DNA of 64,000 bases from Daejeonella sp. (GTDB taxonomy: Bacteria > Bacteroidota > Bacteroidia > Sphingobacteriales > Sphingobacteriaceae): NCBI RefSeq assembly GCF_030684675.1, contig NZ_JAUXXZ010000064.1:1-64000 (forward strand). The letters are read 5' to 3'. Below are positions 9,365 through 18,122 of the stretch, in pieces (within the stretch, counting starts at the first letter, position 1; each line of letters starts with the position of its first letter). Under the pieces are notes generated by a model, which worked only from the letters and a program-made list of their open reading frames with translations, searched no databases and was not told the origin of the DNA. The position numbers and the translations under genes were made by a program.

Positions 9365-9403
9365 AAACGAAAAAAGGCCTGCTTTGCAGGCCTTTTTTCG
9401 TTT
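9365..9403. terminator. Bidirectional rho-independent terminator
   Basis: A perfect 18-bp inverted repeat with a TTT loop: GC-rich core GGCCTGC/GCAGGCC flanked by A6 and T6 tracts. It serves the gene at 8925 on the plus strand and the convergent YjbR gene on the minus strand, whose stop codon lies inside the right arm. Confidence 0.95.
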
Positions 9404-9752
9404 AATCATTTCCGCGCTGCCCAACCTGTTCAGCAAGCTTCCGCGGGGCAACTGTACAATAGCCACAACTAAGAATATCCCTGAACAAATCTTCTCTGAC
9501 CTTGTTCAATTCAACCAAAGTCCAGCCTTGTTTTCCCCATTTATTGGCAGGGGGATAAATAATCTGCTTATCAAAAGTCGTAAAAACATCCTGGTCAATG
9601 GGTGATAACCTGATACAGGCCAGATTATTCTTCAAATCCAGTGTAGCAAATATTTTATTTTTAACCCTGAAAGAAGTCTTTTCAAAATGCGGAGCTTCAG
9701 TTGCTTCAGGAAAGGAAAGTGCAAGCTCCCGAAAAATTGACTCCTTTATCAT
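9402..9752 (-). CDS. MmcQ/YjbR family protein
   Basis: 116 aa, family-typical. Seen: LALSFPEATEAPHFEK near the N-terminus, the strand FRVKNKIFATLDL, and the C-terminal NKWGKQGWTLVELNKV with a conserved Trp and helix DLFRDILSCGY. YjbR-like proteins have a CyaY-like fold and are annotated as DNA-binding; their cellular role is unsettled. The start overlaps the stop of the DUF4251 gene by four bases, so the two are translationally coupled. Confidence 0.88.
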   Translation of the reverse strand: MIKESIFRELALSFPEATEAPHFEKTSFRVKNKIFATLDLKNNLACIRLSPIDQDVFTTFDKQIIYPPANKWGKQGWTLVELNKVREDLFRDILSCGYCTVAPRKLAEQVGQRGND

Positions 9753-10261
9753 CTATTACTCTTTCGGGGAGGCCGGGGAGCATCAATATCTCCATAAAAT
9801 GATATGGGTTGCCGCATATTACTGGTTACCCGTAACGTTGCATAACCAGAAGTAGAAATAGAAAAATTAAGCTGATCCGGATCACTGGGATCGTTCAAGC
9901 GGATTGTAATATCATAACTACCATTCTTCATGGTCTTGATCTCATAATCAAAATCATAGGAAGTGAATTCTAATGGCCTATCTGCGATTCCAAAGCTCGG
10001 CTGGTTGTTTACTCCATAATAGGGCAAATTACTCTCAAGCGTATCCTGACTAATCTTAAGGAAGAATTCTGAGGTTAATTGGATCATGCCCCCAGAACTT
10101 GGAGTAGCTGATTGCGGACTAAAAACAAAAACCTTGCTTTCAAGCAGTTTTTTGATTTGTTCCTGTTTCTCCAGTTTGTTTTTTTGCCCAAAGGCGCTAA
10201 TGCTGAACAGAGCCAGTAGGCTCAAAAGGATAAATCCTTTTCCTAATCTGTTGACTTTCAT
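9749..10261 (-). CDS. Exported DUF4251 protein
   Basis: 170 aa. A signal peptide (LLSLLALFSISAFGQ) precedes a DUF4251 domain: KLLESKVFVFSPQSATPSSGGMI, then PYYGVNNQPSFGIADRPLEF, then the DYEIKTMKNGSYDITIRLND and SGYATLRVTSNMRQPISFYGDI strands. The family is confined largely to Bacteroidota, is exported, and has no known function. The divergent 90 nt upstream hold a TAGTATT/AATACTA inverted repeat (10261-10298) that could be a regulatory site. Confidence 0.85.
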   Translation of the reverse strand: MKVNRLGKGFILLSLLALFSISAFGQKNKLEKQEQIKKLLESKVFVFSPQSATPSSGGMIQLTSEFFLKISQDTLESNLPYYGVNNQPSFGIADRPLEFTSYDFDYEIKTMKNGSYDITIRLNDPSDPDQLNFSISTSGYATLRVTSNMRQPISFYGDIDAPRPPRKSNR

Positions 10262-10351
10262 AGTATTAATTTATGAATATTATTGATAAACAATACTATA
10301 TACGATCGAAAATAATAAATCGTTAAAGCTAAACTTAAAAAGAAAAGACTA

Positions 10352-10801
10352 TCAGGCCATAGCTACACGCTTGCTGGTACTCCTGTAGACATAGTTATTG
10401 TAAATATGTCTGCGCGCAAACCTGCCTGGAGAATCGGCATTGATCAGTTTGATGTAAACAGCACGGGGAACATCAAAATACTCGTATTCATTCCCATCGC
10501 CAAACTTTACAGTTAAAACCTGTCCCTGATATTCAAAATCAGCGATTCCAACACTGGATGTGGTCAGATTATAATCATCCAGAGTTTGCAAACGTGTTTC
10601 AGGTGCAATGCTTACCAGGAAATGATAGGCTTCAATAATGCTTTTGCTTTTTTCTTCGGCTTCAAGCTTACTTTCTGCAGATTCAGTAAATTTATCCGGG
10701 TGCCAGTTCTTCATTAGAGTACGGTAAACCGTCTTTAACTGCTGCAATTCAGCATTTTTGTCAACTCCTAAAACCTTTCTGTAATCAACGATCTTTCTCA
10801 T
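10352..10801 (-). CDS. J-domain protein with C-terminal KTSC domain
   Basis: 149 aa. Residues 5-65 form a DnaJ J domain with the diagnostic HPDK tripeptide-plus-lysine (HPDKF at about 34-38), the part that stimulates DnaK/Hsp70 ATPase. Residues about 80-145 match the KTSC domain: IADFEYQGQVLTVKFGDG, EYEYFDVP, and a SPGRFARRHIYNNYVY end. KTSC domains are small and usually stand alone or next to nucleic-acid enzymes. No Gly/Phe linker or zinc fingers are present, so this is a class C J protein. It may recruit DnaK to whatever the KTSC domain binds. Confidence 0.9.
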   Translation of the reverse strand: MRKIVDYRKVLGVDKNAELQQLKTVYRTLMKNWHPDKFTESAESKLEAEEKSKSIIEAYHFLVSIAPETRLQTLDDYNLTTSSVGIADFEYQGQVLTVKFGDGNEYEYFDVPRAVYIKLINADSPGRFARRHIYNNYVYRSTSKRVAMA

Positions 10802-10960
10802 AATTTAAGTTTAAATAATTGCGAAAGATTACAGGTGTATTGGCTGGACTTCCGGAAAATAATTTTGCAAAGGTATGCTTTTAAAAATAGGTTATGCTAT
10901 ATCCCTTGAAAATGAAGATTAAAAGAAAAGCCTTTATACTTTTGATGGTAAAAGGCTTAA

Positions 10961-11161
10961 TAATTTAACGTGATTTCAATAAATAAATATCTATAGATCA
11001 ATATCTAACCACATAGATTGTCTTATATTATGCTATAAATGACACATATATTGAAGTGAAGCTTCAAGGCTATCTGTGTCTAAAATGAAGGTTGGCAGCT
11101 ATAAAATGCTATGTTTCTATGTGGTTTTTAAATATTATGTCGCGTTCAGGTTAATTTAACA
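10961..11161. mobile_element. MITE-like intergenic element, copy A
   Basis: About 200 bp, non-coding, closely similar over its whole length to 52639-52854 in the same orientation. Outer ends read TTTAACGTGA on the left and TTCAGGTTAATTTAA on the right, imperfect inverted ends. Inside are a second inverted pair (ACCACATAG and CTATGTGGT) and the shared core GAAGCTTCAAGGCTATC. No transposase is present. It fills most of the 375-nt gap between the J-domain gene and the zf-TFIIB gene. Confidence 0.75.
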
Positions 11162-11176
11162 TTAAAGTACCCAGGA

Positions 11177-11440
11177 TTAAAAATCAAAAATATCATCTAA
11201 AAAAGATTTTTTCTTCCGCTGAGGATGGCTTTTATGGTAATCATCATCCTGATCATACTGGTATTTTTTATAATCGGAATCGTAATTACTTCTGCTTGAA
11301 TAATGTTCTACTGAACGTTCAAGAATCTTTTCCAATTCACCACGATCAAGCCAGATACCACGGCAATCCGGACAATAATCAATCTCTACTCCTTTTTTAT
11401 CTGCAATCAGTAAGGTAGTCAGACAATTTGGACATTTCAT
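11177..11440 (-). CDS. zf-TFIIB domain protein
   Basis: 87 aa. The N-terminal half is a TFIIB-type zinc ribbon: CPNC at residues 3-6, CPDCRGIWLDRGELEKIL at 23-40. The C-terminal half is low-complexity and charged (Tyr, Asp, Lys, His rich, DYKKYQYDQDDDYHK) and ends in a hydrophobic patch FLDDIFDF. Such proteins are common small bacterial zinc-ribbon proteins of unknown role. It ends beside the MITE-like copy A. Confidence 0.88.
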   Translation of the reverse strand: MKCPNCLTTLLIADKKGVEIDYCPDCRGIWLDRGELEKILERSVEHYSSRSNYDSDYKKYQYDQDDDYHKSHPQRKKKSFLDDIFDF

Positions 11441-11454
11441 AATTCATTATAATT

Positions 11455-13608
11455 TTATGAAACTGTTTTAAAGACATCCTCCTCAATAAAAGGCTGATTT
11501 CTCAAACGTTTACCTGTAGCCTTGAATATTGCATTTGCAACGGCTCCCCCTGTTGGCGGAAGAGCAGGCTCACCCAAACCGGTAGGATCAATTCCATTAT
11601 CCACAAAATGTGTCTCAATTTCAGGAACTTCCTTCATTTTAATCAGGCGGTAAGTATTATAATTATTCTGATCGACTGCACCATCTCTGAAACTTAACTT
11701 ACTATACATTGCATGTCCCAATCCGTCGACGATACCACCCATTACCTGATGGCTGGCACCATTCATACTAACAACCTGACCGCAATCAGAAACCGCACAA
11801 ATCTTTTTAACCACCGGCAATCCGTTACGCATAATCACATCAGCAACCTGGGCAACATAAGAAGCGTGGGAGAAATAAACACTGAACCCTTGCGATACAT
11901 CCTTCTTCTTACCCCAACCAGATTTCTCGGCCGCCATTTTAATTACACCTTCCATTCTGCTGATATCATAGCGAATATCTCCAACAGGTGATTTCTTAGC
12001 TTTTGCAAGAAGGTCGAGCCTGAACTGAACAGGATCTTTACCAGCTGCCTGAGCTACTTCATCAATAAAGGCCTGCTCTGCAAAAGCAAGAAAATTAGTA
12101 ATCGGAGCACGCCAGGCACCAGTTGTGATTGGCGATTTATGCTCAACTGAATCAATTAACACATTATCAACTGCTCCTGATGGGAAATTATGTTCCCTTG
12201 TTGGATTACCTGAATTGATACCTACTCCTCTCAATTTATACCCAGTAAGGTTACCTGCAGCATCCAATGCAGCCTCAAAACGATAACGACATGCGGGGCG
12301 ATAGGTTCCAGCAGTCATATCATCTTCTTTGGACCAGATCAACTTTACTGGTGCCTTGATTATACTTGACAATTCAGCAGCCTCAGTTGCAAAATCATTT
12401 TTTAATCTTCTTCCGAAACCCCCACCTAAACGGGTAAGCTGCAGGGTAATTTTATCTTCCGGAATTTTTAATAATTGAGAGACTTCTGCGCGTGCTCTGG
12501 CCGGGGTTTGTGTCGGACCAACAAGCTCAACTCCATCCTGACGGACATGAGCGAAAAAGTTCATTGGCTCCATCGGACTGTGGGAAATAAACGGACACTG
12601 ATACTCACCTTTTATCACCTTAGCGGCATTTTTAAATGCAGCATCAACATCTCCATCCTTACGCCTGACAGTCGCCTGACCGTTATCCATTAAGTTCAGG
12701 AATAATTTATCATGATCTTCAGTGCTTTCCAGATCGAATTCCTTTTCATATTCAATCTTTAGCATTTTTCTTGCCTTAAGAATCTGCCAGGTAGATTTAC
12801 CTACAACGGCCACATTGTTCTTAAAAGAAACTACGTCGATAATTCCAGGCATTGATTTAGCGATAGAACCATCAAACGATTTCAGCTTCATACCAAACTG
12901 CTCAGGACGCTGTATCATTGCATAAACCATCCCTTCACGGTAGAAATCTAAACCAAATAAAGGCTGACCAGTGACTATTTTACGGTTCTCAACATTCCTT
13001 ACTGATTTTCCGATCAGTTTGAAGTCCTTCCGGTCTTTCAACTTCACACTTGAAGGTACAGGGATTTTAGACGCTGCTTCAGCAAGTTCACCATAACTTA
13101 ATTTCTTGCCTGTACGGCTATGTGTTACGAAGCTATTTGCTGCGGTACATTCAGAGGAAGGAACAGACCATACTTTGGCCGCAGCCTCAATCAACATGAA
13201 TTTAGCTGTTGCACCCGCATTCCGAAGTAATTTCCATGAATGTGGAACTGCGCCACTACCACCAGTAAGCTGACGGTCAAACTTATTATCGAGATTTGCC
13301 TGAAGTACTTTCACTTTTTTCCAGTCGGCTTCGAGCTCTTCGGCTACAACCATCGGAAAAGAAGTGATAATATTCTGTCCTAGCTCAGGGTTTGGAGACA
13401 TAATAGTCACGACACCATCTGTAGCGATGGACAAATAACTATTAAAACCTATATTTCCGGCAGCCATTGCTGAATTGGAAATAACTACGGGCACACTGGC
13501 TTCGGCATTGAACCAATTAAATCCAAGTACAAGGCCACCCCCTGTTATTGCGGTCATTTTTAAAAAATCGCGCCTGCTGTTTGTTGTTTTACTTGTCATG
13601 ATGATCAA
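11455..13608 (-). CDS. Molybdopterin-binding subunit of an exported aldehyde/isoquinoline-type oxidoreductase
   Basis: 717 aa, one-polypeptide large subunit of the xanthine dehydrogenase family, IorB type. A twin-arginine signal SRRDFLK begins near residue 10. Seen: [21 protein letters not shown] near the N-terminus, the LGGGFGRRL Moco-region motif near residue 400, [14 protein letters not shown] upstream of it, and a C-terminal [18 protein letters not shown], where the Glu is the catalytic base in the family. No FAD subunit is present, so electrons leave through the 2Fe-2S subunit encoded just upstream (4-nt overlap). Substrate is unknown; aldehydes or N-heterocycles are typical. Confidence 0.92.
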   Translation of the reverse strand: MIIMTSKTTNSRRDFLKMTAITGGGLVLGFNWFNAEASVPVVISNSAMAAGNIGFNSYLSIATDGVVTIMSPNPELGQNIITSFPMVVAEELEADWKKVKVLQANLDNKFDRQLTGGSGAVPHSWKLLRNAGATAKFMLIEAAAKVWSVPSSECTAANSFVTHSRTGKKLSYGELAEAASKIPVPSSVKLKDRKDFKLIGKSVRNVENRKIVTGQPLFGLDFYREGMVYAMIQRPEQFGMKLKSFDGSIAKSMPGIIDVVSFKNNVAVVGKSTWQILKARKMLKIEYEKEFDLESTEDHDKLFLNLMDNGQATVRRKDGDVDAAFKNAAKVIKGEYQCPFISHSPMEPMNFFAHVRQDGVELVGPTQTPARARAEVSQLLKIPEDKITLQLTRLGGGFGRRLKNDFATEAAELSSIIKAPVKLIWSKEDDMTAGTYRPACRYRFEAALDAAGNLTGYKLRGVGINSGNPTREHNFPSGAVDNVLIDSVEHKSPITTGAWRAPITNFLAFAEQAFIDEVAQAAGKDPVQFRLDLLAKAKKSPVGDIRYDISRMEGVIKMAAEKSGWGKKKDVSQGFSVYFSHASYVAQVADVIMRNGLPVVKKICAVSDCGQVVSMNGASHQVMGGIVDGLGHAMYSKLSFRDGAVDQNNYNTYRLIKMKEVPEIETHFVDNGIDPTGLGEPALPPTGGAVANAIFKATGKRLRNQPFIEEDVFKTVS

Positions 13609-14063
13609 ATTTTAGAGCTGGCCAATTTCACTGCATCCCGAATACGGTGATATGCGCCGCAACGGCAGATATTACCATTCATCGTAACTTCAATTTCATC
13701 CATACTGGGCTTAGGGTTTTGCTTCAAAAGCGCCGCCGCGGTCATGATCTGACCAGCCTGGCAATATCCGCACTGAGCCACATCGATCTCATCCCAAGCC
13801 AGTTGTAAAGGATGATCACCTTTTTCGGACAATCCTTCAATTGTAATTACCTGTGAATTACCGACTGCTGAAACAGGGTATACACAAGAACGTGTTGCAG
13901 ATCCATTCACATGAACTGTGCATGACCCGCATTGTGCAATACCGCAACCATATTTGGTTCCTACCAGGCCCAAATGATCACGCAATACCCACAATAATGG
14001 GGTATCGGCCTCGACATCAGCCTGCAGGGTCTTTCCGTTAACCTGAAGTTTGTAAATTGCCAT
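13605..14063 (-). CDS. 2Fe-2S subunit of molybdenum hydroxylase (IorA type)
   Basis: 152 aa. Plant-type 2Fe-2S motif [15 protein letters not shown] (about 40-54) with a further Cys at about 61, and the second all-helical cluster motif CGYCQAGQ (about 98-105) with [10 protein letters not shown] near 134-143. It carries electrons from the molybdopterin subunit. It has no signal peptide and is expected to be co-exported with the Tat-tagged large subunit. First gene of the two-gene operon. Confidence 0.94.
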   Translation of the reverse strand: MAIYKLQVNGKTLQADVEADTPLLWVLRDHLGLVGTKYGCGIAQCGSCTVHVNGSATRSCVYPVSAVGNSQVITIEGLSEKGDHPLQLAWDEIDVAQCGYCQAGQIMTAAALLKQNPKPSMDEIEVTMNGNICRCGAYHRIRDAVKLASSKI

Positions 14064-14259
14064 AAGTATTAGTTTGATTCAAAGCTAAAGTTAATTAAAA
14101 AAGAAAGAATTAAACAAGAGATACTAATGTGATATTTTTGTTGCCTTCTCCCTGTTTGGATGTAAAATTTAAATAATATTGAAATTTCAGGATCAATTGA
14201 TCATAAATGTGCCGAAACATTAATTTTCTAAAAATCAAGCCGATTTCAAAGTGAGCCTG

Positions 14260-15336
14260 CTAATCAATCATCCAATGGAATGGAAAGCTCAGGAATACAT
14301 TTTTACTGTATTCATTCTTCTCGAATAGAAGTCCGATATCTCCATTCTTCATCACAACAAGATCCGAATATGCTGCAGAACCCGAATAAATAGTCTTTCC
14401 TTTGGTCCACGTTTTACCTTCATCATAACTAATTTTAATAGTCAGGTTTTTACGGGAATCCTTACTGTCCGCATTCACAAATAACAGGCAATTGATGCTT
14501 TTTAATTTGTATCGGATTATGGCAGCATTACAGGCCGGGTCCGTCAAAGCAGGCTCAGGTTTGCTCGTCCAGCTTTTTCCCTCATCCTTTGAAGTATGCA
14601 CGTATCGCATTCCGGGTGAATTCACTCTGGAATTGACCATCCAGGAACCATCACGCAACTCAATAATTTTAGATTCATCAGCCGGCTTTAAAGGTGTATC
14701 ACGTAAAAACCAGGTCATGCCATGATCATTGGATCCAAAAACAAACACACCGTGTTTCAGGTTTACCAAGGTATGTAATAAAACACCTGAAGAAGTCTGA
14801 ATGCCTTTTCCGGAAGTGATAAACTTAAAATCGCCATGCCATTCCGGCTTACTAATCTGTGGGGTAATATCTTCCGGTTCCGACCATGACTCCCCATTGT
14901 CTGTACTTTTAAGAACATGCAGGTAGTAAATATCCTTCTCTTTGTTCAGATCCATGTAATTATAAAACATGAAGATTGTACCTATTTTGCTATCGTTAAT
15001 AAAAGAAGGGTCGGATGCTGAATTTCCCAAAGGATAATCAACGAGGGTACGGATATCTGTCCACGTTTTACCATTGTCCCTGCTTTTTCGCATCACAATA
15101 TTAATATTATCATTTGCTTTCAGATCTGCACATGAAGGACCTCTTTCATCTATCGCAGCTATCAGGTCGCCATTACTTGCCACTACCAATGCCGGAATAC
15201 GGTAACAGGCAACATTGCTTTTCATTTTCACATTAAAAAGATCAAGCTGATGCAGACCACCAGCTGAACCTGGGATGGGTGTCTGAGCTTTCAAAACTGA
15301 AGCAGCAAGCAGAAAAAAAGAAAGAAAATATTTCAT
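14260..15336 (-). CDS. nanH: Exported sialidase (GH33-like, BNR repeats)
   Basis: 358 aa, compact bacterial sialidase with signal peptide ending AQT. The arginine triad start is YRIPAL, followed by IAAIDERGPSCADLK (family Asp). Asp-box repeats SRDNGKTW, STDNGESW, SKDEGKSW and SYDEGKTW mark the six-blade propeller. The candidate nucleophile Tyr is in SAAYSDL and the paired Glu in LFEKNEY. Predicted to release terminal sialic acids from glycoconjugates outside the inner membrane. It is divergent from the triple amidohydrolase operon and about 30 kb from an AGE epimerase/permease cluster that could use released sugars. Confidence 0.9.
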   Translation of the reverse strand: MKYFLSFFLLAASVLKAQTPIPGSAGGLHQLDLFNVKMKSNVACYRIPALVVASNGDLIAAIDERGPSCADLKANDNINIVMRKSRDNGKTWTDIRTLVDYPLGNSASDPSFINDSKIGTIFMFYNYMDLNKEKDIYYLHVLKSTDNGESWSEPEDITPQISKPEWHGDFKFITSGKGIQTSSGVLLHTLVNLKHGVFVFGSNDHGMTWFLRDTPLKPADESKIIELRDGSWMVNSRVNSPGMRYVHTSKDEGKSWTSKPEPALTDPACNAAIIRYKLKSINCLLFVNADSKDSRKNLTIKISYDEGKTWTKGKTIYSGSAAYSDLVVMKNGDIGLLFEKNEYSKNVFLSFPFHWMID

Positions 15337-15523
15337 AGAAATGATGTGAGTGTGATTAATTTATTCCCTGAATCTAAATGTAATAAACATGTTATAGAAT
15401 TAAAATCTTCAACAAATGGCAATTTGAGAACCTTTTCTGATTATTTGAAAGAAATTTTCAGGGGAAATGCCTGTCCTTAAAAATCTTGATTTATATTGGA
15501 GAAGAATTAACATTAAATAAACA

Positions 15524-16804
15524 ATGAGAAACAGCAAAACAAATTTTACCCTATTAAGCATTCTGAGTTTCCTTTTAGTATGCAGCAGCATGACACTGAG
15601 TGCTCAGGAAATCGATCTTTTACTTAAAGGTGGTCAGGTTATTGACCCTAAAAACAAAATAAATGCCAAAATGGATGTGGCAATTACAGGTGGAAAAATA
15701 GTCAAAGTAGCAGCAAATATTCCGGCTAATTCAGCTAAAAAAACTGTAGATGTAAGTGGTTTATATGTAACTCCGGGCATCATCGATATGCATGCACACG
15801 TATTTCAGGGGAATGATCTGGGATCATATATTGCCGACGGACAAACCGCCGTTCCGGCAGATGCATTTACCTTCAGGGCAGGTGTTACCACTGTGGTGGA
15901 TGCCGGATCATCAGGCTGGAGAAACTTTCGCCAGTTTAAAGAACAGAACATTGACCGCTCACAGACCCGTATCCTTGCTCTTTTAAATATCACCGGAAAC
16001 GGAATGTATGGTCGTTTTGAAGAGCAGGACAAAGCTGATTTTAATCCTGAGATGACTGCCTATATGATCACCAAGCTCTTCCCAAACATCATCGTTGGTA
16101 TCAAAGCTGCACACTACTGGGGTGATTTCACTCAGGTTGACCGGGCTGTAGAAGCAGGGAAACTTGCAAAAGTTCCTGTAATGGTCGATTTCGGCGAGCA
16201 TCAGCCAACCAACTCGATAAAATCGCTGTTCCTGGAGCATCTTCGTCCCGGCGATATCTTCACACATACATTTGCTTATGGTCCAAAAGACCGTGAAACA
16301 GTTGTAGATGATGATGGTATAGTAAAGCCTTTTATATTTGAAGCTCAGAAAAAGGGAATATTGTTTGATGTTGGTCATGGAGGTGGTGCATTTTTCTGGC
16401 GCCAGGCAGTTCCTGCAATTAAACAGGGGTTCAAGCCTGATGTAATCAGCACCGACCTTCACTCCGACAGCATGAACGGTGGAATGAAGGATATGGCGAA
16501 TGTGATGTCTAAATTCCTGAATATCGGTCTTACCTTAGAGGAAGTAATTGAGAAATCAACTGCTAGTCCGGCAAGGGTAATCAACAGACCAGACCTTGGT
16601 AACCTGAGTGTAGGGTCTGAAGCAGATGTTGCAGTATTCAGCGTAAAGAAAGGTGAATTCGGATTTACTGATGTTAGAAGAAATGTTCTGAAAGGAACAC
16701 AGAAAATGGATGCAGAATTAACCATCCGTGCTGGTAAAATCGTTTGGGACCTGAATGGTGTCAGCGGACCAATCTGGGATTCTCCACAAGCAATTACAAG
16801 ATAA
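15524..16804 (+). CDS. Exported amidohydrolase/deacetylase family metalloenzyme, paralogue 1
   Basis: 426 aa with a signal peptide ending SAQ. Amidohydrolase-fold features: GGQVIDPKNKINAKMDVAI beta-sandwich start, HAH metal site (His90, His92), Lys194 in GIKAAHY (bridging carboxy-lysine position), THTF (His248), FDVGHGG (His285) and STDLHS (Asp311). It belongs to the EF0837/Atu3266-like group. At the strand-5 metal position, where this group usually has MVHIG or MCHIG, it reads VMVDFG (Asp222). Likely deacylates an N-acyl or O-acyl compound in the periplasm. First of three tandem paralogues, 29 nt from the next. Confidence 0.88.
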   Translation: MRNSKTNFTLLSILSFLLVCSSMTLSAQEIDLLLKGGQVIDPKNKINAKMDVAITGGKIVKVAANIPANSAKKTVDVSGLYVTPGIIDMHAHVFQGNDLGSYIADGQTAVPADAFTFRAGVTTVVDAGSSGWRNFRQFKEQNIDRSQTRILALLNITGNGMYGRFEEQDKADFNPEMTAYMITKLFPNIIVGIKAAHYWGDFTQVDRAVEAGKLAKVPVMVDFGEHQPTNSIKSLFLEHLRPGDIFTHTFAYGPKDRETVVDDDGIVKPFIFEAQKKGILFDVGHGGGAFFWRQAVPAIKQGFKPDVISTDLHSDSMNGGMKDMANVMSKFLNIGLTLEEVIEKSTASPARVINRPDLGNLSVGSEADVAVFSVKKGEFGFTDVRRNVLKGTQKMDAELTIRAGKIVWDLNGVSGPIWDSPQAITR

Positions 16805-16833
16805 TTTATTTAAAGACCCAAATAATTAAAAGA

Positions 16834-18120
16834 ATGCAAAGCTTTTTAAAAACAACAAAGAGCCTGTCGCTTTTATTACTAATCGCCTTTTTTGCGACAA
16901 GTGTTAAGGCTCAGGAAATTGACCTACTGCTCAAGGGCGGACATGTGATCGACGCCAAAAACAAAATTAACGGCAAAATGGATGTGGCCGTTAAAGACGG
17001 TAAAGTTTTTCGTGTAGCAGCGGATATTCCGGCGAGTTCAGCGAAAAAAATAGTCAATGTCAGCGGACTTTATGTAACACCGGGACTACTTGATATTCAC
17101 GGACACGTATTTCACGGTACTGAGAATAATTACTTAAGCAATAGTCTGGATGCTCTTCCACCAGATGGATTCACTTTTCGTGCGGGAGTAACTACTGTTG
17201 TAGATGCCGGTGGTGCGGGATGGAAAAACATTGAATTATTTAGAAAGAACATTGTTGAGCATTCTAAAACCCGCGTACTTGCATTCATGAATATTGTAGG
17301 AGGGGGAATGCGTGGCACCGAGGCCTATGAGCAGGATGAAACCGACATGGATGCCAAACTCACTGGTGCCATTGCACTTAAGAATAAGGATATTGTCGTT
17401 GGAATTAAGCTGGCACATTATATCGGCCACAACTGGAATCCGACAGATAAAGCAGTAGAAGCTGGCAGAATTGCCAGCATTCCGGTGATGGTGGATTTCG
17501 GAAAATCACTTCCTCCCCTTCCGCTTGAAGATTTACTACTAAAACATTTACGCCCGGGCGACATTTTAACCCATGCCTATCGTTACGATCAGGAATTTGA
17601 CAGAAGTGGAAAAATGATTGAGCATAAACAAGCTATTGTTGATGTTAAAACCAAAAAAGTAAAGCCATTTGTGTGGGAAGCCCGCAAAAAAGGCTTGATT
17701 TTCGATGTAGGTCATGGTGGAGGAAGCTTCAACTGGAGCCAGGCGGTTCCTGCAATGGAGCAGGGTTTCCATCCGGATGTTTTAAGTTCTGACCTTCACA
17801 CCGGAAGTATGAACGCAGGTTTCAAAGATATGGCTAACCTTGCCTCCAAATTCCTGGTCTTAGGTATGCCTTTGGCAGATGTAATTGCAGCATCAACCTG
17901 GAATCCTGCCAAAGTAATTCAACGTACCGAATTGGGTAACCTGAGTGTTGGCAGCGAAGCTGACATTGCGGTATTCAGACTCAGAGAAGGCGACTTTGGA
18001 TACATCGATGCAAGCGGAATGGCATTGAGAGGAAAACAAAAACTGGAAGCAGAATTAACTTTACGCAATGGTCGTGTAGTTTGGGACCTGAACGCACTGA
18101 GTGCCCCATTAGCAAAATAA
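16834..18120 (+). CDS. Exported amidohydrolase/deacetylase family metalloenzyme, paralogue 2
   Basis: 428 aa from the ATG at 16834, chosen because it gives a signal peptide (SLLLLIAFFATSVKAQ) and follows a purine-rich stretch; an in-frame ATG at 16744 lies inside the preceding gene. Same architecture as its neighbours: HGHVF metal site, GIKLAHYIGH lysine region, ILTHAY, FDVGHGGGSFNW and SSDLHTGS. Strand 5 reads VMVDFGKS, again Asp where His is expected. It ends three bases before the third paralogue starts, so the three genes form an operon. Confidence 0.87.
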   Translation: MQSFLKTTKSLSLLLLIAFFATSVKAQEIDLLLKGGHVIDAKNKINGKMDVAVKDGKVFRVAADIPASSAKKIVNVSGLYVTPGLLDIHGHVFHGTENNYLSNSLDALPPDGFTFRAGVTTVVDAGGAGWKNIELFRKNIVEHSKTRVLAFMNIVGGGMRGTEAYEQDETDMDAKLTGAIALKNKDIVVGIKLAHYIGHNWNPTDKAVEAGRIASIPVMVDFGKSLPPLPLEDLLLKHLRPGDILTHAYRYDQEFDRSGKMIEHKQAIVDVKTKKVKPFVWEARKKGLIFDVGHGGGSFNWSQAVPAMEQGFHPDVLSSDLHTGSMNAGFKDMANLASKFLVLGMPLADVIAASTWNPAKVIQRTELGNLSVGSEADIAVFRLREGDFGYIDASGMALRGKQKLEAELTLRNGRVVWDLNALSAPLAK

Positions 18121-18122
18121 TA

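Noticed and set aside
15983-16462. A 159-codon frame antisense to amidohydrolase paralogue 1
   Set aside because: It lies wholly inside a well-supported gene on the opposite strand and has cysteine-rich random-looking composition; similar antisense frames over other genes were dropped for the same reason.
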